Assembly (NCBI GenBank): GCA_032718565.1 | Contig: JAVGVS010000647.1 | Coordinates: 62,001-126,000, forward strand | Reading direction: 5' to 3' | Length of the DNA: 64,000 nucleotides | From: Distichodus sexfasciatus | Taxonomy: Eukaryota; Chordata; Actinopteri; Characiformes; Distichodontidae | Part shown: piece by piece, positions 55,408 to 64,000 of the stretch | How positions within the stretch are numbered: position 1 is the first letter of the stretch | Layout of the letters: each line of letters opens with the position of its first letter | Made by a program: the position numbers and the translations under genes | The notes under the pieces: model-generated | The model's database searches: none | The model's input: the letters and a program-made list of their open reading frames with translations, nothing else | What the model was told of the DNA's origin: nothing

Positions 55408-55568
55408 GGAGCAGTTGGTGCCGTAATGGTTGGGCGTTCATCCCATGATCAGAAGGTTGCCAGTTTGAATCCCATACCGGTAAAGGCACCACTGAGGTAC
55501 TTATGAGCAAAGCATCGTCCCTAAGCACTGCTCACCGGGTACGGAAATGACAAATAATCACTCACTTT
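55408..55568 (+). mobile_element. SINE family A with internal deletion
   Basis: Head GGAGCAGTTGGTGCCGTAAT, B-box-like GTTTGAATCCC, body GGCACCACTGAGGTACTTAT. It jumps from CTGCTCACCGGG to the tail AATGACAAATAATCACTCAC. Confidence 0.9.
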
Positions 55569-56084
55569 TAAATATTTATTTATTTTGCAGTAAATTGCAT
55601 TTTCTTCATATTTTATTTTGCACAATCCTTCTGCCAGTTTGGCAGATTTATCCTTAAGATATTGACATAGGCTGTATAAACCTATTTTCTGCAAAGCATT
55701 AAAACCCGTTTGCAATTGATTTTCCCGGCATGCATTGCAGAGTGTGTGTTGCGGCATCGTAAGATTTCCCCAGCACAACCTCGCACACGATGCAGCCAGT
55801 GTTAATTAACATGTTGTGAACGTGCTTCTGTTAAACTGTGGTCAGCGGTTCACAGCGGGCCTCGTGGTCACAAATTAATCACAATGTAGCGTGCTTTTTT
55901 TAAAGACCGCCTGACCACACGCTCACCTTGTTGTCAACATAGCTCTTTTTCCTACAACTAATTAAAAATATTCCCTGTCACATGACCTTGACTACTACAT
56001 CTCTTTTCTATTGAGTTTATGGTTAATAATGTCTTGCCGTTCACGGTTGGTAGCTTTTATGACTGCATTGATCTAGAAGGATAT
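55569..56084. other. Candidate conserved island 55690-55960
   Basis: Repeat-free, with CAGTGTTAATTAACATGTTG and GGTCACAAATTAATCACAAT. Enhancer-like by composition only. Confidence 0.33.
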
Positions 56085-56165
56085 TAGCTTTTGGGAAAGC
56101 TACAAGGTACTTACGATTAAAAAGTACCGGCTACACTACAAGCACTCTACTTTAATATAGTACTA
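56085..56165 (+). repeat. Dispersed repeat D, short copy
   Basis: TTGGGAAAGCTACAAGGTAC, TTACGATTAAAAAGTACCGG and CTACACTACAAGCACTCTAC. Confidence 0.55.
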
Positions 56166-56479
56166 CTACATCTACATCCTACAGAGAAGACGTAGGTAAT
56201 CACATCCAAGCTTTTTCAGGAAAACTTAATATTTGAACAATAATGCTGTCAAGGTAACCCTCAGTGAGAGTATCACAGATGCAGGAGTTGACTGGAAACA
56301 TAACGCTTATTTATTTGCAGAAGTTCAAAGCTGGACAGCAAACACACAGCACCAACGTATGCTTGCTAAACACACTTAAAGTCCATTAGCAATGCAAGTT
56401 GTTAGCAATCGAACCCAAGCTCCAGCTTGTGTCACACACCACATGTCCAGGTAACAACAGCGAAACCAAACGGCAATCA
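56166..56479. other. Unassigned DNA
   Basis: Nothing recognised before the L2 remnant. Confidence 0.3.
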
Positions 56480-57225
56480 GCTCTGACGGTGATCCACGGC
56501 CTCTCTGGTAAGCGAGCTCTGATCATCTCTAAGTTGGACTACTGCAACTCCCAACTGGCTGACCATACATTGAAGGCAACTAGACCACTTCAACTGATTC
56601 CGAGCACAGCTGTGAGACGTTCCTAAATTCCTCCATACCCCATCTCTACTACAGAACCTGCACTGGCTCCCCTGGCTGCTCAAGCATCAGGTTCTAACTT
56701 CAACGCTTTACCTTCAAGGTCACTGGATCAACAAGCATGTGTCACTTCTTCTCAGAACATCAATCGCTGCTCGTCTTCAACCACCAGTACTCAAAAGAAG
56801 AGGAGAATATGCATCAAGACTCTTCGCAGTTTTGGCTCCTTAGTAGTGGAACCAACTTACACCTGCCACAGAACTTGCTGTCTTCAAGACTGACCTCTTG
56901 AAGGCTTTCTCGTCCAATATCAGTAGCTGACCTCACAAACGGAAGAAAGCTCCAAAATTCTCATTAACACACTCGTAAAGTTTATGGACAGACTTCACAG
57001 AAGAGTTGAAGCTGCTGAAAGGGTGGTTGAAAGGGCTAACTCCTATGTTAAAGACTAAGGTGTCCAAATACTTTGGCAATGTGTAGCTGGACATAACTTA
57101 TTAGAACAGCAGTTGTTGATTTAAGTCTATCTTATAGACTGGAAGATCAGTTGTGAATATGCACTGCTGTACGTCGCCTGGAGTAAGAGTGTCTGCTAAC
57201 ACGTATAGTGAATGTAATTTTTAAA
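56480..57225 (+). mobile_element. L2-clade LINE 3' end, decayed and interrupted
   Basis: The end of the reverse-transcriptase ORF is readable (ISKLDYCNSQL, LKATRPLQLIP, then frameshifts through LHWLP- and tail-like blocks to about 56940). The 3' end has GTCGCCTGGAGTAAGAGTGT and CTGCTAACACG, the L2-type tail also used by SINE B. A Tc1-MITE-like piece interrupts it at 56943-57085. Confidence 0.8.
56943..57085. mobile_element. Tc1-type MITE fragment inside the L2 remnant
   Basis: ACTTCACAGAAGAGTTGAAG, CTAACTCCTATGTTAAAGAC and the end GGTGTCCAAATACTTTGGCA belong to a fish Tc1-like MITE pattern. The left terminus is missing. Confidence 0.6.
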
Positions 57226-57600
57226 AAGTTATTTAAATGCTAGAGCATTTTAAAAGTAGTTTTATAACTGATAAGAATCTGAAAATATACTTTAATTGCA
57301 TGGCAGCATTTAAGGCACATTACGTGTTTTAAATTTGATTGTTTTTGCTTTTCAATGTCAAAAACTATCCCAGCTTCTTATTTTAAATGGCTTAAGAGAT
57401 GGAAGGTTCACTTAAACAGCTTTCATTCGGGAGTGACGGCTCTGTGCTTGTTAAGCAGGCTGCTGAACGTATCATTTGGTGTGGCTGTGGAACAGAAAAT
57501 CATCTCAGTAACCTTTTTCTGACGCACACTGGGGAGCCTCGTTCCCCAGCCAGCCTCTAAAACGTATGTGTGGAGGAGAATGCAAACAGCCCAAAAGACA
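57226..57600. other. Candidate conserved island 57390-57570
   Basis: Complex DNA (GCTTTCATTCGGGAGTGACG, GAACGTATCATTTGGTGTGG). No gene support. Confidence 0.3.
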
Positions 57601-57655
57601 GAAAGAAAGAAGAAGAAGAAGAAGAAGAAGAAGAAGAAAAAAAAAAAAAAGAAAC
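57601..57655. repeat. (GAA)n/(A)n purine tract
   Basis: About ten GAA-type units, then an A run. Confidence 0.95.
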
Positions 57656-57865
57656 AAGGGGATTTTATAGGAATGAAAATGAGGACAGAGATGCCTGGCT
57701 TACTGCTCGGGGTTGTTTCACAGGTATATTTGCATTAATGAGTCACAGTTTTATTCAAGGCAGAGGAGATGGGAATAGAAACACTCACACAAACACACTT
57801 AATAATATTCATAGATGGGAATGGGAAAAATTGCCATAACCTGTAATGTGTATGATATAGAGGCA
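57656..57865. other. Unassigned DNA
   Basis: No gene or repeat is recognised. Confidence 0.3.
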
Positions 57866-57965
57866 GGCAGGTATATATATATATGTATGTAGTATATATA
57901 TGTATATATATATATATATCATATATATACATATACATATATATATATATACTGTATATATATAC
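57866..57965. repeat. (TA)n microsatellite with ATGTATAC interruptions
   Basis: Imperfect TA repeats over about 100 bases. Minus-strand IYIYI-type frames come from it. Confidence 0.95.
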
Positions 57966-58076
57966 AGTCTCCCTGATAGCAACTTGGGGTTAAAGGTCTT
58001 GCCAGAGAAACGACTCAAACCCACGACCTCTCGGTCCAGAGATGAGTGTCCTAAACGCTTGGCTTCAACCGCTCCC
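57966..58076 (-). mobile_element. SINE family B, partial
   Basis: CAGTCTCCCTGATAGCAACT, TGGGGTTAAAGGTCTTGCC, B-box region GACTCAAACCC and CTCGGTCCAGAGATGAGTG. The tail is replaced by TA repeat. Confidence 0.8.
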
Positions 58077-59257
58077 TGAAAAATCCATAAAACACTGAAG
58101 GTAAATAATTGTAAATTCACCTTCCATGTAGATTCAGTTAGTTGCATTGAACTGTAAAAAATATAATTGATCACTGAACGCACTTTACAAAATATCTTTT
58201 GTATTTTATATCTTATATTTTACAAATCTTACAGCTAGCGTAGTGACTGAATTTTGCAAATTACCTGCATTGGGGCATGGCTTATTTTGTTTAAACAGCT
58301 GTATTTTTGGGCTGCTTTGACCCATCTAGCATCAATGGCATCAACTGAATACTATAGGGGGCACTATAAATGCTAAATGCCTATGACTCAAGAACTGTCC
58401 GATTTTTCTGTAATTTGGTATAAACAATCAAAACTAAGATATAGAAAAGGACAATACACATGCCGCTGTTTGAACAACAGGGATGCTAATTAAAAAAAGC
58501 TATATCTGACTCCTTTCTTCAACGCTTATTGCATCAGCTGCTTTTGTGCCTATTTTTGCTACTTTTGCTTGGACCCTGCTCGTTACTGCTTGAGGCATTA
58601 TTTATATAATAAAAATGATCATTTGTACTAATGATTTGTAGTTTTTTTATTTTTTTAAAACAGTGTGTAATTGTGGGAGTGACTCTAATGAGCTGCAGAA
58701 TCTCAGCAAAGAGGTTTTTCTTTCACTGTTATTCAAGTGCATATTCTTTGTAGATCACATAAAAGATTCTAAAAATAATTTTCCCAGTAAGTGCAGGTGG
58801 AAGGCGCATGCTGAGTGTTTTTGTTGGTGTGGATTCGTGAAGTGAACTCAAACAGCAGGAGGGTCACACCACAGTCGCTGTCGAATTCCATCATCTGAAT
58901 CCAGAGAAAGACCCAGGAAGTCAAAGATACACATCATTTATTATTTTTTAAATTCGGAACTCAATAACCCAAACCCTCACAAATGTTGAGGTTTTCTGTT
59001 TAATATTTATTTCCAAAACCATAATGAACATCTCAATCTTGTATAAATGTACAACTTAGGCAGCACGTATAATATATAAAAAAAATTATGAAAAAACATT
59101 AAAAAAAGGTAATTTTTCATCTATTTTTTGGAAGTAAATTTTTTTTGCTTAAAAATAAACAGATGAACGTCTGTAACGGACTCTCCTGGACTTTTTGTTT
59201 GGGCGTCCACCAGGGGCTGCTATTAGGGTGTGTTTGGGTTTTGAAATGCTTTCATCA
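58077..59257. other. Mostly unassigned DNA; repeat-like segment 58265-58480
   Basis: TACTATAGGGGGCACTATAA followed by AAGAACTGTCCGATTTTTCT near 58350-58410 resembles a known fish dispersed repeat. The remainder is AT-rich. Confidence 0.4.
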
Positions 59258-59396
59258 TTCATTTATTCATTATCCGAACTGCTTAATCCCTACTGGGTTC
59301 GCGGGGGGACCAGAGCCTATCCCGGGAACTTACGGGCATAAGGCGGGGAACCAGGCAACCCTGGGCAGGCGCCAACACACCGCAGGGTTGTGAAAT
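59258..59396 (-). mobile_element. SINE family C, 3' half
   Basis: TTCATTATCCGAACTGCTTA, GACCAGAGCCTATCCCGGGA and GCAGGCGCCAACACACCGCA. Confidence 0.85.
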
Positions 59397-59537
59397 TGTG
59401 TTATTATTTGCCCCCTCGTTATTACTGGTTTCAATTGAAATTCTGTTCGGCCATTGGTTGATTGTTCTATTGCTGGATTAGCTCTGTATTATTTAATCGC
59501 GCTCAACCCTCAGCTTGTCGTACGGTAACACAGAATC
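59397..59537. other. Unassigned DNA
   Basis: Short gap, nothing seen. Confidence 0.3.
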
Positions 59538-59725
59538 AGGGCCAGCGATTGGCATAGGCCACCAAGGTAGTTGCCTAGGGTGAGAAATCTATGCAGGGCA
59601 TCCTCTAGTGGTGCTCTTCATATACCTCTTCTATATCACTGCAATGGGGGGCGGGGGCGGGGGTGGGGCAAACTTCAACCATGCTTGGGGCAGCTGATGG
59701 GCTAGAACCGTTCCTTCCCAGAAGC
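59538..59725. mobile_element. Possible DNA-transposon end fragment
   Basis: CAGGGCCAGCGATTGGCATA and AGTTGCCTAGGGTGAGAAAT resemble the end of a fish transposon with a TTGCCTAGGG core. It is followed by a G-rich run at 59646-59668. Confidence 0.35.
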
Positions 59726-59726
59726 A

Positions 59727-59935
59727 CAGCTCATGAAAGCTTGCTGTACTAAGAGGCAGTGGATCTCTGTCTGAGCTGATTTGCATTATTTTGCTGTTGC
59801 TATGAGGACGTGGTTTGCAAGACACGAGCAGGCGGCTCGCTGCACTGAAAGGCTGCAGATCTCCGTATAGGCTGATTGGTGTTTACCTATGCTGTTGCAA
59901 TGTGAACATGGAGTGTGAGACGCAAGCTGGAGCTC
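59727..59935. repeat. Two diverged tandem units of about 105 bp
   Basis: Unit 1 (AAGCTTGCTGTACTAAGAGG, GTGGATCTCTGTCTGAGCTG, GCTGTTGCTATGAGGACGTG) and unit 2 (GCTCGCTGCACTGAAAGGCT, GCAGATCTCCGTATAGGCTG, GCTGTTGCAATGTGAACATG) align end to end. Confidence 0.75.
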
Positions 59936-60069
59936 GGGTTATACTGTCTGTTTATGTCTCACCTGCATTGCTTAGTGGACGTTGAGTTGGATGCACTAGC
60001 CTAATCTCGGTGCTGTGTGTGATTGCCATTTTGCTTTGAACTTTTTTGTGAATAAAAGAGAGTAATGTC

Positions 60070-60285
60070 TAGAGGCAGTCGGTAGCATAATGGTTAGGGC
60101 ATTCACTCCGTGATTGGAAGGTTGTTGGTTTGAATCCCTAAGCATTGCTCTCCGAGAGCTTATCATGTCAGCTGCCCACTGCTCCTCCACAGATGGGTCA
60201 AATGCAGAAATCTGGTTGTGGTGCACTGTGTGCTGTACTGTGATGTGTTCACAATGACAAATAATCACTCACTTTCACATTCAGT
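60070..60285 (+). mobile_element. SINE family A with body deletion
   Basis: Head AGGCAGTCGGTAGCATAATG, B-box-like GGTTTGAATCCC, a jump to CTAAGCATTGCTCTCC, then GCTGCCCACTGCTCCTCCAC and tail TTCACAATGACAAATAATCA. Confidence 0.9.
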
Positions 60286-61268
60286 AAACCCCACTTAGAG
60301 GTCATTGAGCATGATTAACGATTTTCCACTGTACAAAAATGGAGCAAAACATTTAACATTTCTTTTTGAATTCTGGGAAAAATCATCTGTATTCGTAGAG
60401 TACAGCTGTTTCATTAAAGCAGATATTATATTATGTATTTTTAGTTTTGTTTGTCTTTAAAATGCTGGATAACAACATTTATGTAACCTGTTTGTGGTGT
60501 CTTTTCTTGGCTGGGTCTCCTTTGAAAAAGACATTTTAATCTCACGGAATTTCCTGGTAAATAAAGATATAATAATAAAATGAATAAATTCTTAAAAATC
60601 CTCGGCTGAACAATTTAGAAGCACATTTGTTCTCAGTTTGTCTTTCTTGTTTTTATGCTTGTTTATACTCGCCTGAAGCAAATCTTTTGTTTTTATGGTT
60701 CTATTGGAATTTACACATTTTAAGTCTTAGAAATTTTATGCTCTGACAAAATGACCAACTGTATGAAATACAATACTGGATATAAGAGTATACACTATGC
60801 ATTGTAGCGCATTAAAATGTATGATGCTTGTTCCTTTCATAAACCTAGACACACATATCTAAAAAAAATGTGACAATAGGCTTCGGAGTGTGTGTCAACG
60901 CAGACAGTCATGTCAGTAGACACACAAGCAGAAGTGGAGATTAGACAGATTTATTTATGCGTTTTCATTTGGAGCCACTTCTGCTCCCGCTGTGAATGAT
61001 GCAACGAGTGTTGCAGGTTACGCTACGAGGCAAAGCTGTCGAAATAATGCGGCGCTTGACGGTCGTGCTAGTAGAGACGTCTGTTATTTTCATTTGTGTG
61101 CAGAAATGATGATCGCACATTACATGATGGTGAGCTTCGTTATTCATGTTCCTCATTGCTATGATAATTATGCTGCTTCACAAAACTCTCACATGAAAAG
61201 AGAGATACTGTGCAGTCTGGGAATTACAGCCATACAAAGGACACTGTGGGGGAAACTATGTCTAAACA
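60286..61268. other. AT-rich DNA, candidate island 60940-61210
   Basis: 60940-61210 is complex (TTATTTATGCGTTTTCATTT, ATGATGCAACGAGTGTTGCA). No gene support. Confidence 0.3.
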
Positions 61269-61495
61269 GGAGCAGTTGGTAGCGTAGTGGTAAAGCCGTT
61301 TGGCTTGCGATCGGAAGGTCACCAGTTTGAATCCCAGGCACCAGTAAAGGTACCGTCCCCAAGCACTGCTGCCCAAGCACTGCCCTTGTTAGCTGCCCAC
61401 TGCTCCTTCACAGATGGGTCAAATGCAGAGGTTACATTTCATTGTAGTGCACTGTTTCCTGTGCTGTGGTTAGTTCACAATGACAAATAATTTAC
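61269..61495 (+). mobile_element. SINE family A, well preserved
   Basis: Head GGAGCAGTTGGTAGCGTAGT, A-box-like TAGCGTAGTGG, B-box-like GTTTGAATCCC, body GTAAAGGTACCGTCCCCAAG and tail GTTCACAATGACAAATAATT. Confidence 0.92.
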
Positions 61496-61504
61496 TGAAA
61501 CAGC

Positions 61505-61800
61505 AGCTTTTTAAGCTACAAGCTACTCATGATTAACAGTAGCTAAGCTGTGATACAGTTGTTTTGATCTTGCACATGAGAAAAAGTAGCTAGCTACATA
61601 CAGGCTATTTTGTAGCCACAAATTCCTGCTTCCATCTTGGCTAATATGGAACCATCCTCCAACTCCGTCTCTGTTACGCCCCTTAGATGGTTCTTTTAGT
61701 TTCTGCAGGACTAGGGGTAACCGGGGACATAACATTTAAATGATTTGTGTGGGTGAGTATGCAATGATGCTGGCTACATACAGCTGGTAAGAGTGTGCTG
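61505..61800 (+). repeat. Dispersed repeat D, long copy
   Basis: TTTTTAAGCTACAAGCTACT, CAGTAGCTAAGCTGTGATAC, CTTCCATCTTGGCTAATATG and GTGATGCAATCAGCATGGTA align in order with 27940-28115. Confidence 0.65.
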
Positions 61801-62124
61801 TGATGCAATCAGCATGGTAGCCTATCAGATAGCACTTCCGCCAATTTAGCACCAATCAGAAATAGTTAAAAATACCTGACATTGTAAAGAGAAAAGACAC
61901 TTTTCCATTGCTATTTATGTTTGTAAAAATGTACTGAATATTTAACGGAAATGTTATGATGTTTAAAAAGTAGATTTGCTGATGATAAGCTACTGAGAAA
62001 TGTGGTGAATTCAGTAGGTCTTAAGGGCTTTGAAGGCAACTAGACTTCAACAGTGTATTTTCAGACTTCTTCAGTTCTTCTGGATGAGAGGTGAAACGTC
62101 TTGAAGAATTTAAGTGAAAGTGAA
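61801..62124. other. Unassigned DNA
   Basis: At 62064-62108, TTCTTCTGGATGAGAGGTGA followed by AACGTCTTGAAGAA resembles a segment often found in fish retroelement ends. The rest is unassigned. Confidence 0.3.
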
Positions 62125-62297
62125 AGTGAGTGATTACTTGTCATTGTGAACACAGCACTGCACACAGTGCACCACTGTGACCCATAAATTAAGGAACAGT
62201 GGGCAGCTGACATGGGCAGCACCCAGTGAGCGGTGCTTGAGTTCCTCAGTGGTACCTTCACTGACTAGGGATTCAAACCGGCGACCTTCAAACATTT
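62125..62297 (-). mobile_element. SINE family A with small deletions
   Basis: AGTGAGTGATTACTTGTCAT, CAGTGGGCAGCTGACATGGG, CCTCAGTGGTACCTTCACTG and ACCGGCGACCTTC. Confidence 0.88.
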
Positions 62298-62820
62298 CCC
62301 CGGTACTGAAAAAGAACTCCAGTGGCTTTTGCATGTTCTGGATGACTGAGAACCAGAATAGACATTAATTGTTAGGTTCACGCTTACCTGGACACATACC
62401 TGGCAGAGGAGATCCCATAATTAAGAAGGTGGTTCACTCAAGAGTGGACTAACACTGGCACTCAGGTCTACAAAATTCCCAGATTTGGGAATCTGGACTG
62501 TATCATTTGTAGTAGTAAGAGACTGCATTCGTGCTCTCCCCTGATTATTTTGAAGGCAGTTGGTAGCAGAGCTGGATTGGTAATACCCAGTGGGCCGTTG
62601 CAAATTTTGGAATAGCGCAGGGACAGTGTGACTAATTGGGAAAGTCCGGTTGGGCCAGTTGGGTGGGGAAAAATAATTCTGACAAACATCTAACAGCAGC
62701 AGGGGTGTTAATGTGATAATTTGTCATGTGTAAAATCCATATGGATGCTTAAAAGTCCAGTTGGATGCCTGCTTGGGAGAAAGAGTCCAGGGCTGTTCTT
62801 TAGACCCAGTTCATCCCTAG
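62298..62820. other. Unassigned DNA; transposon-like segment 62565-62670
   Basis: GCTGGATTGGTAATACCCAG and GTTGGGCCAGTTGGGTGG are reminiscent of a dispersed fish repeat. No termini found. Confidence 0.3.
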
Positions 62821-62915
62821 ATGGTAGCATAATGCTACAGAAGGGTGTGTTTCGATTCCTGGACTGTTAAGGTACCATTGAGATACCATCTTTAGTTAGC
62901 TGCTCCCCAAAACTG
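62821..62915 (+). mobile_element. SINE family A, badly decayed
   Basis: ATGGTAGCATAATGCTACAG, GATTCCTGGACTG, TAAGGTACCATTGAGATACC and GTTAGCTGCTCCCC keep the family order. Confidence 0.6.
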
Positions 62916-64000
62916 GCAACATTTTTCATTTGCATCTATGGTCTCCCAATAGATATACATTAACAGTCAGTATTTTAGCACATAAAACTTTCCAAAGATT
63001 TATGATCTTGGAAATTTAACTTAGCAGTAATACTGACGTGTAAGCTCTTACACACATCAGCATGTCTGCATCACTGCCATGAACTATAGACCTCAGCAGA
63101 TGTTGAGAAAACCTCTATGGTAATGCCCTGCTGAGTGTGTAATTTAGGCTTTTACTCTTTCAGGAACTTTTTTTGCTCCTGTCGTGGCTTGCAAAATGAG
63201 TTCATCTCAGGTGAATAACTTGAGAAGAAGAGAAGTTTCCTCATTTTCTCCTTGCAAAAAGCTACATAATTGCTTTAATTGCTTTTAAAGCTTCTTTTGG
63301 AAAGTTGTAATTACCTTTGTAAAGGTAATTTGTGAACTGCAGGTTCCCTTGTGAACTGTTAAACTGTCTTAAAGTTTTTGGTTGTTTCCTCTTAAGACAT
63401 TTATATTAGTGGTAGAGTTTAATGCCAGTAATAGGTAACTCTTATAGATCTGTAACTCTAAAAATAGATGAGTTTGGTTTTATCTACATAATTCAGAGCT
63501 GTTTTCATGTCAGATCTTCTTGACAGCTCTATTATAGATTTACTCTTAGTCTTTAGTCTGTTTTTATCTCATCAAATTCTTGTCTTTGTCATGGTAAACA
63601 GGCTACTGCCAAACATCTTTAATGCGCAAAAAAATGCTTTCCTTGATTGAAATTGTAGTTCTCTTCTCTTGGCTGTGGTGACTAAGATCAGACTTTACAC
63701 GTTAACTTTATGTCAAACTAACTGTATATATTGCTTATTCTGTGTCTTATTTGTTCTCTGTACTGTCAAAACTGCAGTCACATCATCTTGTATCTGTGTA
63801 TACTTTAACAGTATTTAGCAGAGATGACAAAGTTTACCTATACTTTGACTTCTTACTTTTTTTGTCATACATTTTGTTAAACAAATTATCGCAGAATGAC
63901 AGGGCTTTCCTTTTCTATGCTTTTCCACTCCTTTATGCATTAAATTCAGCTGAAAATAGATTGAACTGAAATAAACTTTGAAGTTCCAGGATTATAGGAT
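62916..64000. other. Repeat-poor DNA to the end of the window
   Basis: No gene, SINE or satellite is recognised in the last 1.1 kb. A short frame (63742-63969) has no motif. Confidence 0.3.

Noticed and set aside
55193..57965. IYIYIY-type frames at TA repeats
   Set aside because: Simple translation of (TA)n.

Overview
The window looks like nuclear DNA of a ray-finned (probably teleost) fish. It is AT-rich and repeat-packed, and it carries the mobile-element mix typical of fish genomes: several tRNA-headed SINE families, L2/CR1-group LINE remains, hAT and Tc1/mariner elements, LTR fragments and long (ATCT)n arrays. I cannot name the species. No complete protein-coding gene, rRNA or true tRNA gene is supported, and there are no operons. 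The region reads as a gene desert or one very large intron. The only host exon candidate is a short GC-rich segment at 377-551 with a 3' splice-site-like sequence in front, a stop codon and a nearby AATAAA.

Layout. 0.4-0.55 kb: possible terminal exon. 1.6-2.1 kb: two SINEs back to back. 3.6-5.1 kb: a hAT transposon with a perfect 8-bp target duplication and a surviving BED zinc-finger fragment. 6.2-6.9 kb: a second, non-autonomous hAT-like element. 8.5-9.1 kb: two oppositely oriented SINE pieces around a 63-bp-unit repeat. 9.6-10.3 kb: LTR-like or promoter-like block. 10.7-15.1 kb: SINEs, a palindromic MITE and likely conserved islands. 15.7-16.0 kb: a 44-bp minisatellite. 20.1-24.0 kb: a striking strand-asymmetric low-complexity block, first G/A-rich, then C/T-rich, then A/C-rich. 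25-27 kb: TA, ATCT and GT microsatellites. 28.3-32.4 kb: two decayed non-LTR retroelements. 34.9-36.4 kb: a tandem duplication and a degenerate minisatellite. 37-41.4 kb: SINEs and an undescribed-looking 875-bp element with 30-bp terminal inverted repeats. 43.2-45.5 kb: a 250-bp duplication around an (ATCT)n array, plus more arrays. 46.4-50.7 kb: a Tc1-type MITE, an LTR-like block, a solo LTR with 5-bp target duplication inside a LINE tail, and an internally deleted Tc1 transposon. 52.8-63 kb: further SINEs, an L2 3' end and dispersed repeats.

Between the repeats lie islands of high-complexity sequence rich in ATTA, CAATTA and TGATTAAT-type motifs. These resemble the conserved non-coding elements found around developmental regulators, but conservation cannot be judged from one sequence. 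No set of genes works together here. The biology on show is nested transposition, repeat amplification and possible cis-regulation.
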